Origin: Candidatus Peregrinibacteria bacterium
GTDB lineage: Bacteria > Patescibacteriota > Gracilibacteria > UBA1369 > LOWO2-01-FULL-3
Reading direction: 5' to 3'
NCBI GenBank assembly: GCA_016214225.1
Contig: JACROX010000040.1
Location: 1-5,740 of the forward strand
Length of the DNA: 5,740 nt
Part shown: positions 1 through 4,855 of the stretch, piece by piece
Layout: the number at the start of each line of letters is the position of its first letter
How positions within the stretch are numbered: position 1 is the first letter of the stretch
The notes under the pieces: generated by a model
The model's database searches: none
What the model was told of the DNA's origin: nothing
Seen by the model: only the letters and a program-made list of their open reading frames with translations
Translations under genes and position numbers: made by a program

Positions 1-122
1 TAAGAATACATGGAGTGGAAGTAAATATGACAACAAGCGCGAAAACAAACGAAGAAGGATTCGCGTTACTGAAAGCATTCGGATTCCCATTTAAAAACAT
101 TACAACTAAGAAAAATGGCTAG
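1..122 (+). CDS. rplE: 50S ribosomal protein uL5 (L5), C-terminal fragment
   Basis: Partial gene, cut by the left window edge; the reading frame begins at base 3 and ends at TAG 120-122. The 39 visible residues contain [20 protein letters not shown], which matches the conserved C-terminal end of uL5 (family pattern: T-A-K-T-x-E-E-...-L-L-x-x-x-G-F-P-F). uL5 binds 5S rRNA and helps form the central protuberance of the large subunit, where it contacts the small subunit across bridge B1b. A short basic tail (NITTKKNG) follows the usual GFPF end. Its stop lies inside the start of rpsN, so the two genes overlap by 8 bases. The position directly before rpsN is the standard spc operon order. Identity rests on the C-terminus only, but motif and context agree. 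Confidence 0.93.
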   Translation, partial: RIHGVEVNMTTSAKTNEEGFALLKAFGFPFKNITTKKNG

Positions 123-339
123 AACAGCACTATTGGTAAAATTAGCAAAGAAAAACACAAAAGCCGAAAGACAGTATAAGTCCGGCAAAAAAGTCGCCTT
201 CTCCACCAGGATTTATAATCGATGCAAAAGATGCGGAAAAGTAAAAGGATACATGAGGAAATTTGAAATCTGCAGAATTTGCTTCAGAGAACTTGCGAGA
301 GAAGGAAAAATTATGGGAGTTACAAAATCATCTTGGTAA
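115..339 (+). CDS. rpsN: 30S ribosomal protein uS14 (S14), zinc-binding type
   Basis: A 74-residue uS14 of the short zinc-ribbon (type Z) class, a small-subunit head protein that assembles late near uS3 and uS10. The zinc ligands are visible as C37-x2-C40 and C53-x2-C56, followed by the family signature CRICFRELA (53-61) and the C-terminal GVTKSSW. Type Z proteins are usually about 61 residues; the extra 13 or so lie between the N-terminal basic segment ([13 protein letters not shown]) and the first CxxC, around residues 16-30, and are rich in Lys and Ser. The ATG at 115 is chosen because it gives the expected M-A-R/K start; it overlaps the rplE stop by 8 bases, so translational coupling is likely. 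No Shine-Dalgarno motif is seen upstream (the leader is ACTAAGAAAA). Confidence 0.96.
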   Translation: MARTALLVKLAKKNTKAERQYKSGKKVAFSTRIYNRCKRCGKVKGYMRKFEICRICFRELAREGKIMGVTKSSW

Positions 340-359
340 TATTTTAAAACAACAGATCT

Positions 360-743
360 ATGCACACAGATCCAATATCAGACCTTCTGACCAGAATAAG
401 AAACGCGACAAAAGCTCATCATCAGGATACATATATCCCCTACTCGACCATTAAAGAAAATATCCTAAAAGTGATGAAAGAAAAAAAGTTTATTGAAGAT
501 TATTCCGTAACGGGAGAAAAACAGGATAAAACAATCGAGATAAAACTAAAAGAAGATTTACTGACGCCAACATTAAAAAGAATCAGTAAGCCCGGACAAA
601 GAATATATATGAAAAGCAAAGAAATAAAACACGTAAAAAGCGGCCTTGGTTTCTATATCATGTCCACTCCAAAAGGTGTCATGACAAGTATTGAGGCGAA
701 AAAACAGAACCTTGGAGGAGAACTTATTTGCGAAATATCATAA
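360..743 (+). CDS. rpsH: 30S ribosomal protein uS8 (S8)
   Basis: A 127-residue uS8, close to the usual length of about 130. It binds the central domain of 16S rRNA (helix 21 region) early in small-subunit assembly. The N-terminus MHTDPISDLLTRIRNA fits the conserved T-D-P-I-x-D-x-L-T-R-I-R-N-A start, and the C-terminal RNA-binding signature STPKGVMT (102-109) followed by EAKKQNLGGELIC (112-124) is clear. It starts 20 bases after rpsN with no Shine-Dalgarno motif. In E. coli, S8 represses the spc operon by binding an mRNA mimic of its rRNA site near the rplE start. Here the only large structure in the window lies just downstream of rpsH, but there is no direct evidence that S8 binds it. Confidence 0.97.
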   Translation: MHTDPISDLLTRIRNATKAHHQDTYIPYSTIKENILKVMKEKKFIEDYSVTGEKQDKTIEIKLKEDLLTPTLKRISKPGQRIYMKSKEIKHVKSGLGFYIMSTPKGVMTSIEAKKQNLGGELICEIS

Positions 744-744
744 A

Positions 745-864
745 GACATGCTAAAAAACTATCAGATACAAGACGGCAGAAAAATTTTGAATCGTAATGT
801 ACCAGTTGTACATGAGAATCAAAATTTTTCGACAACACAGTATATGATAGTTTTTTAACATGTC
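745..864. repeat. Long imperfect inverted repeat filling the rpsH-rplF spacer
   Basis: Bases 745-769 and 840-864 are inverted copies of each other with 23 of 25 positions complementary; the mismatched pairs are 750-751 region C·A and 765/844 G·A. Inside them lies a 9 x 9 base internal loop (770-778 and 831-839), then a perfect 12-bp stem (GAAAAATTTTGA 779-790 with TCAAAATTTTTC 819-830), a small irregular region, and a 6-bp stem (ATGTAC 797-802 with GTACAT 808-813) closing a CAGTT loop. The whole would fold into one rod-like hairpin of about 120 bases in DNA or mRNA. It begins two bases after the rpsH stop and ends 17 bases before the rplF start. The sequence shows the pairing directly; the role (RNA regulatory structure, processing site, or non-autonomous mobile element) is unknown. 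I found no convincing target-site duplication on its two flanks. Confidence 0.85.
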
Positions 865-893
865 ACTAATAATCTAAACACATGTCACGAATA
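858..893 (+). repeat. Partial tandem duplication of the rplF start region (22-base period)
   Basis: ACATGTCACTAATA at 858-871 recurs as ACATGTCACGAATA at 880-893, with 13 of 14 bases identical. The second copy contains the real rplF start (ATG 882) and its first codons. The first copy overlaps the right arm of the long inverted repeat. Both copies lie on the same side of the hairpin, which fits a short tandem duplication better than a target-site duplication. Confidence 0.75.
860..877 (+). other. Possible five-codon minicistron (MSLII) before rplF
   Basis: The upstream copy of the duplicated start reads ATG TCA CTA ATA ATC TAA, encoding five residues, and its stop ends four bases before the rplF ATG at 882. 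Because its start context (ACATGTCAC) is the same as that of rplF, ribosomes that recognise one could recognise the other. It could act as a leader that couples or dampens rplF translation, or be a chance by-product of the duplication. There is no evidence that it is translated. Confidence 0.3.
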
Positions 894-1436
894 GGAAGAA
901 AACCGGTTGATGTGCCATCACAAGTTCAAGTAGAAATAAACGGCTCAACCGTAAAAACGAAAGGGCCTAAAGGCGAACTTGTAAAACAATTCCAGCCGAA
1001 TGTTGAAATAAAACTGGAAGGAAATCAAATCATTGTGGTAAGAAAAGACAACTCAAAAACTACAAGATCTCTACATGGCCTTACGCGAAATTTAATACAA
1101 AATATGCTAGAGGGCGTTACAAAAGGATTTGAAAAAAAACTGGAAATAAACGGAGTAGGATTCAGGGCCCAAATAAACAAGAATAAAATTACTCTATCTC
1201 TCGGATTTTCTCACCCAGTAGAATTCACGGCGCCGAAAGAAATCGAATTTCAATTCGATGAATCGGCGAAAAATAAAAACATTATCATAGTAACGGGAAT
1301 AGACAAACAAATGGTTGGAGAAGTTGCCGCAAAAATAAAAAAAAAAAAAAAACCTGAACCATATAAAGGAAAAGGAATAAAATATGTCGGAGAATTTATA
1401 ACAAGAAAAGCGGGAAAGACAGCCGCGTCAAAGTAA
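882..1436 (+). CDS. rplF: 50S ribosomal protein uL6 (L6)
   Basis: A 184-residue uL6, near the family length of about 178. It has two tandem alpha/beta domains and sits at the base of the L7/L12 stalk near the sarcin-ricin loop. The start MSRIGRKPV (1-9) and VKTKGPKGEL (24-33) belong to the first domain; GFSHPVEF (108-115) and the RNA-binding signature PEPYKGKGIKY (158-168) belong to the second. The start at 882 is preferred over the upstream duplicate ATG at 860, which hits a stop after five codons. Residues 153-157 are five Lys codons, all AAA, and form a run of 16 A (1337-1352). The protein aligns without length change across this run (family pattern A-x-I-R-x-x-R-x-P-E-P-Y-K-G-K-G), so the frame is intact as written. 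The stop is followed directly by a second TAA. Confidence 0.97.
   Translation: MSRIGRKPVDVPSQVQVEINGSTVKTKGPKGELVKQFQPNVEIKLEGNQIIVVRKDNSKTTRSLHGLTRNLIQNMLEGVTKGFEKKLEINGVGFRAQINKNKITLSLGFSHPVEFTAPKEIEFQFDESAKNKNIIIVTGIDKQMVGEVAAKIKKKKKPEPYKGKGIKYVGEFITRKAGKTAASK
1337..1352 (+). repeat. Run of 16 adenines inside rplF
   Basis: Uninterrupted A from 1337 to 1352, covering the last base of codon 152 (ATA) and codons 153-157 (AAA x5). It is the longest homopolymer in the window. Lys is also encoded by AAG elsewhere in this window, so the run is not forced by the protein. Confidence 0.97.
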
Positions 1437-1450
1437 TAACCTAAATTAAA

Positions 1451-1795
1451 ATGCCGGTAAAAAAAGTATCAGCAAGAAACAGAAGACACATCCGCATCCG
1501 AGCAAAAATCGGAAAATCATCGAAACCGAGACTTATAGTTTTTAGAAGTCTGAAATATAACTACGCTCAACTTTTCGATGACACCGCGAATAAAGTTATA
1601 GCTGAAGCTTCAGACATTAAATTAAACGCGAAAGGCACGAAACTTGAAAAGGCTAAAAGAGTTGGAGAAGAAATAGCCAAAAAAGCGCTTGAGAAAAATG
1701 TTTCGGAAATCACTTTCGACAGAAACGGTTATAAATACCACGGACGCGTCAAAGCGATTGCGGATGGCGCGCGCGAAGGAGGATTAAAATTTTAA
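1451..1795 (+). CDS. rplR: 50S ribosomal protein uL18 (L18)
   Basis: A 114-residue uL18, within the usual 110-120 range. It binds 5S rRNA together with uL5 and links it to 23S rRNA in the central protuberance. Visible features are the basic N-terminal arm (about 1-25), the strand KPRLIVFRS (25-33) with the following KYNYAQLFDD, the helix rich in Lys, Glu and Ala (60-84), and the strongly conserved C-terminal part FDRNGYKYHGRVKAIADGAR (89-108) ending in EGGLKF. It starts 14 bases after rplF and 13 bases before rpsE, with the A/T-rich leader CCTAAATTAAA and no Shine-Dalgarno motif. Nothing about it is unusual apart from a short N-terminus. Confidence 0.97.
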   Translation: MPVKKVSARNRRHIRIRAKIGKSSKPRLIVFRSLKYNYAQLFDDTANKVIAEASDIKLNAKGTKLEKAKRVGEEIAKKALEKNVSEITFDRNGYKYHGRVKAIADGAREGGLKF

Positions 1796-1808
1796 TTAAC
1801 AAAAACTC

Positions 1809-2414
1809 ATGGCAAAAAGAGCACACTCAAAAGATTCGGTACAAAGAGAACCAAAAGAGTTCGAAGAAGAAGTGGTTGAAATAAGCCGCGTAACAAAAGT
1901 TGTGAAAGGTGGACGCAGACTAAGATTCAGAGCCACTGTGGTTATCGGCAACAAAAAAGGCAAAGTCGGGATAGGGATCGGAAAATCGAACGAAGTAACG
2001 GGCGCGATCCAAAAAGCCATAGCAAGAGCCAAAAAACATTTGGTTAATATAATATTGGACGACACAACAATTCCTCACCAAGTAAGAATAAAATTCAAAG
2101 CATCGGACATTTTGCTCATGCCCGCCGCTCCCGGTACCGGAATCATAGCGGGAAGCACAATCCGTAAAGTTATAGAATTAGCGGGGATCAAAGATATATT
2201 AAGCAAATGTTTCGGGACAACAAACAAAATAAGCAACGTAAAAGCAACTTTAGACGCCCTGAAAAGTTTGAAAACAACACCGTTCATGGAACTTAAGGCC
2301 AAAAAGAATGCTGAGAAAAAGGAAACACAAGCAGCACAAGCAGCTAAGCCTCAACCTCAACCTACTCCTAAAAAAGAAGAACTAAAGGAAGAAGCGCAAC
2401 AAAAAACTAACTAA
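1809..2414 (+). CDS. rpsE: 30S ribosomal protein uS5 (S5) with a low-complexity C-terminal tail
   Basis: A 201-residue uS5, which lines the mRNA entry site of the small subunit and contributes to decoding accuracy. After a charged N-terminus (1-25) comes the double-stranded-RNA-binding-like S5 domain with RVTKVVKGGRRLRFRATVVI (27-46) and GKVGIGIGK (51-59). The C-terminal domain contains MPAAPGTGIIAGSTIRKVIE (104-123), LAGIKDILSK (124-133) and NVKATLDALKSL (143-154). Beyond about residue 161 there is a tail of about 40 residues rich in Ala, Gln, Pro, Lys and Glu. It is partly built from short DNA repeats: a 9-base unit twice at 2327-2344 and a 6-base unit twice at 2349-2360. Such tails are common and variable in uS5 and are probably disordered. 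There is no rpmD after it; rplO follows in 8 bases. Confidence 0.97.
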   Translation: MAKRAHSKDSVQREPKEFEEEVVEISRVTKVVKGGRRLRFRATVVIGNKKGKVGIGIGKSNEVTGAIQKAIARAKKHLVNIILDDTTIPHQVRIKFKASDILLMPAAPGTGIIAGSTIRKVIELAGIKDILSKCFGTTNKISNVKATLDALKSLKTTPFMELKAKKNAEKKETQAAQAAKPQPQPTPKKEELKEEAQQKTN

Positions 2415-2422
2415 TCATTAAA

Positions 2423-2866
2423 ATGTCTTTATTAAATTTAAGCAGTAAATTAGGCAAGAAAAAAAGAAAAAGAATAGGACGCGGAAACGCTTCCGGTCAT
2501 GGGACATACAGTTGCCACGGAATGAAAGGACAAACGGCAAGATCTGGAGGAAGAGTAAGACCCGGATTTGAAGGAGGACAAACTCCCATGTCACGCAAAA
2601 TGCCAAAATTAAAAGGATTCAAAAATCCAAACCACGTTGAATATCAAGTTGTTTGCACGGGACAATTAAACGTATTTGAAGAAGGACAAGAAGTCGGAAT
2701 AAAAGAATTGCTTGATAAAAATATTGTTTCAAAAAAAACTCATCCGGTAAAACTTCTATCCGGAAAAGGAGAATTGACAAAAAAACTGAAAATTAAAGTG
2801 AACAAAACCTCAAAAAGTGCTATAAAAGAAGTGGAATCAAAAAAAGGAGAAATCTCCTTAATATAA
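2423..2866 (+). CDS. rplO: 50S ribosomal protein uL15 (L15)
   Basis: A 147-residue uL15, of typical length. It is a late-assembling large-subunit protein with a long glycine- and arginine-rich N-terminal extension reaching into 23S rRNA. The signature is visible as KRIGRGNASGHGTYSCHGMK (16-35), GQTARSGGRVRPGFEGGQTP (36-55) and the following MPKLKGF (60-66). The C-terminal globular domain contains VKLLSGKGELTKKLKIKVNK (109-128) and the SKSA element (130-133). The usual GRGxKGQKxR is here CHGMKGQTAR, so one Arg of the glycine-rich tail is replaced by His; the SGHGTYS version is, from memory, typical of Parcubacteria-type uL15. The start at 2423 follows the leader CTAATCATTAAA, again without a Shine-Dalgarno motif. 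It comes directly after rpsE, where most bacteria have rpmD in between. Confidence 0.97.
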   Translation: MSLLNLSSKLGKKKRKRIGRGNASGHGTYSCHGMKGQTARSGGRVRPGFEGGQTPMSRKMPKLKGFKNPNHVEYQVVCTGQLNVFEEGQEVGIKELLDKNIVSKKTHPVKLLSGKGELTKKLKIKVNKTSKSAIKEVESKKGEISLI

Positions 2867-2876
2867 ATTTCATACA

Positions 2877-4178
2877 ATGTTAACCTCATACCTAAGCCAA
2901 ATTTGGAACTCAAAAGATTTAAGAAAAAGGATTCTGTTCACCTTGGCTATGATCGTTCTTTACAGGTTCGTATCCCACATCCCGGTTCCCGGAGCAAACA
3001 TAGAAAGTCTTAAAGCTCTTTCCAATAGAAATGAATTATTACAAATGTTCAGTCTTCTCACGGGAGGCAGCACAAAAAGTTTTTCAATAGTGTTGATGGG
3101 AATTTCTCCATACATCAACGCGTCAATCATTATACAATTATTGACAATAATCGTTCCAAAACTGGAAAGCCTTTCAAAAGAAGGAGAAATGGGACGCAGA
3201 AAAATAAATTCATACACGAGATGGCTAACCTTCCCTCTGGCATTCATTCAATCATATGGAATGATCGCTCTTCTAAATTCTCAATCACAACTGCCTATAA
3301 TCTCAAACACATACGATCCCACTATAATTATACCAATCATGCTGACAATTTCAGCCGGCACGATATTCCTGGTATGGCTTGGAGAACAAATAACGGAATA
3401 TGGCATCGGCAACGGAGTGTCGGTATTGATTTTTTCAAGCATTGTCGCGAGTATTCCGGAAATGATTGGAAGAAATTTATTTTTGGCTCAAGGAGACGAA
3501 AGCAAACTGATCCCGTTTATAACAATAGTTTTGGTAACAATTATACTTGTCACAATAGTGGTATTGATAACTGAAGGCCACAGAAGAATTCCTCTCACGT
3601 ACGCGGGCAGAGGAGTCCGCGCAAAAAGCGATCAAGCATTCTTGCCAATAAGGATAAATCAAGCGGGAATGATTCCAATTATTTTTGCCGCGGCGCTGGT
3701 AAGTTTCCCCGGATTGATTTCACAGTTTTTGGTGCACGCCAAGTCGGAATGGTTAAGAAATTTTGGAACATTCTTAAGCACGACATTCCAGCCCAGCACC
3801 GTTACATACGTAGTTGTTTATTTCATTCTGTTGATCGCGTTCACATTCTTTTACGTATCAATCACATTCAATCCAAAAGATGTGGCTGAAAATATTCAAA
3901 AAAGAGGAGGCTATATCCCGGGAATCCGACCGGGACAACAAACCGCGGAATACCTGAACGAAGTTTCAAATAAACTGACACTCTTTGGCGCGTTATTTAT
4001 CGCGCTCATCGCCGTACTTCCCATGCTGACACAGTTTATATTTACAAACAGCAACATCGGATCCGTATCCCTTCTTATATCGGGCGCGGGAATAATCATT
4101 ATAGTAGGCGTCGTGTTGGAAATCATCCGCCAAATCAACTCTCTGCTTGTCATGCACGATTATAAAAAATTCTATTAA
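2877..4178 (+). CDS. secY: Protein translocase channel subunit SecY
   Basis: A 433-residue SecY, the pore subunit of the SecYEG translocon in the cytoplasmic membrane, matching the family length of about 430. Ten hydrophobic segments can be placed at about 18-36, 68-92, 114-133, 148-168, 178-195, 211-232, 262-284, 308-329, 366-386 and 396-416. Signature stretches include VLMGISPYINASIIIQLLTI (72-91, the TM2 signature), EQITEYGIGNGVS (170-182), EGHRRIPLTYA (233-243), LPIRINQAGMIPIIFA (256-271), FNPKDVAENIQKRGGYIPGI (331-350) and RPGQQTAEYL (351-360). The cytoplasmic loops at 233-260 and 331-365 are those that contact SecA and the ribosome. The plug after TM1 (about 50-68) is present. The protein is full length, with no sign of truncation. 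It begins 10 bases after rplO, the standard position in the spc operon. Confidence 0.98.
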   Translation: MLTSYLSQIWNSKDLRKRILFTLAMIVLYRFVSHIPVPGANIESLKALSNRNELLQMFSLLTGGSTKSFSIVLMGISPYINASIIIQLLTIIVPKLESLSKEGEMGRRKINSYTRWLTFPLAFIQSYGMIALLNSQSQLPIISNTYDPTIIIPIMLTISAGTIFLVWLGEQITEYGIGNGVSVLIFSSIVASIPEMIGRNLFLAQGDESKLIPFITIVLVTIILVTIVVLITEGHRRIPLTYAGRGVRAKSDQAFLPIRINQAGMIPIIFAAALVSFPGLISQFLVHAKSEWLRNFGTFLSTTFQPSTVTYVVVYFILLIAFTFFYVSITFNPKDVAENIQKRGGYIPGIRPGQQTAEYLNEVSNKLTLFGALFIALIAVLPMLTQFIFTNSNIGSVSLLISGAGIIIIVGVVLEIIRQINSLLVMHDYKKFY

Positions 4179-4193
4179 TTAAAATTAAGACAC

Positions 4194-4850
4194 ATGGATT
4201 TAATTTTCTTCGGCATGCAAGGCGCTGGGAAAGGAACTCTTGGCAAATCAATTGCGGAGAGATATGGGATGAAAATCTTTGAAACCGGTGGAGAACTGCG
4301 AAAATTGGCTCAAGAAGAAAGCGAGCTCGGCAAAAAAATAAAATCAATAATCGAAGCGGGACATCTTGTTTCGGATGAAGTTGTCATGGAGATTGTGGAA
4401 AATTTCCTTAGTCATTTGGACAAAAATTCAAGCGTTCTATTCGACGGAATTCCAAGAAAAGTTGAACAAGCCAAACTGTTAAATGACCTTCTGCTCAAAC
4501 ACAATCGCGAATATAAAGGACTGCTCATAGATATAAAAAAAGAAACAGCTCTAAGAAGATTAACAACGCGAAGAATTTGTAAAACATGCAAAGCCGTATA
4601 TTCGGCGGATTATAACAAAACCAATTGCGAAGCGAAAACCGCAAACGGCGAACAATGCGACGGAGAGCTTATTACACGCTCGGATGACAATCCTTCGGCC
4701 ATAGAAACGCGCCTTAACGCCTTCGAAAATGAAACCGTTCCGGCAATAAAAATTTATGAAGATCGACTAATCAAAATAGATGGAGAACCAAGAATTGAAG
4801 AAGTGGAAAAACTTGCGATATCAGCATTGGATACAATAATGAAAGTCTAA
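4194..4850 (+). CDS. adk: Adenylate kinase with long, cysteine-containing LID
   Basis: A 218-residue adenylate kinase (ATP + AMP to 2 ADP), a cytosolic enzyme of adenine nucleotide balance. The P-loop is GMQGAGKGT (7-15) with K13. AMP-site residues include R36 and the DGIPR motif (84-88, R88). The LID spans about 123-165, with R126/R127, and ends in TRSDD (161-165); R162 and R173 match the catalytic arginines of the E. coli enzyme. The LID holds four Cys (129, 132, 145, 155), as in zinc-type long Adks, but the second pair is spaced C-x9-C instead of the usual C-x2-C. Two further differences from E. coli are Gln for Pro at position 9 and Gly for Asp at position 33 (ETGGELRK for STGDMLR). It could be annotated more loosely as a nucleoside monophosphate kinase, but the operon position after secY favours adk. 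Confidence 0.93.
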   Translation: MDLIFFGMQGAGKGTLGKSIAERYGMKIFETGGELRKLAQEESELGKKIKSIIEAGHLVSDEVVMEIVENFLSHLDKNSSVLFDGIPRKVEQAKLLNDLLLKHNREYKGLLIDIKKETALRRLTTRRICKTCKAVYSADYNKTNCEAKTANGEQCDGELITRSDDNPSAIETRLNAFENETVPAIKIYEDRLIKIDGEPRIEEVEKLAISALDTIMKV

Positions 4851-4855
4851 AAAAA

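Noticed and set aside
263..454. Plus-strand 63-codon frame bridging rpsN and rpsH
   Set aside because: It is out of frame with two clearly conserved ribosomal protein genes, and its sequence resembles no family.
653..838. Minus-strand 61-codon frame across the end of rpsH and the hairpin
   Set aside because: It is antisense to the conserved C-terminus of uS8 and its remaining part falls in the inverted repeat. It has no recognisable domain and looks like a shadow frame.
845..863. T6 run (851-856) in the rpsH-rplF spacer as an intrinsic terminator
   Set aside because: The T-run lies inside the right arm of the inverted repeat, paired with A on the left, and does not follow a GC-rich stem. 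Termination here would cut off essential genes downstream that have no visible promoter of their own.
745..864. Hairpin as a complete insertion sequence or transposon
   Set aside because: No transposase frame and no convincing target-site duplication at 740-744 versus 865-869. A MITE remains possible only if other copies exist in the genome.
1796..2065. Minus-strand 89-codon hydrophobic frame opposite rpsE
   Set aside because: Its hydrophobic look comes from reading the complement of Lys/Glu-rich codons. The + strand encodes well-conserved uS5 there.
3221..3574. Plus-strand 117-codon frame inside secY
   Set aside because: It is entirely within secY in another frame, where the secY frame carries conserved motifs. 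It is a shadow.
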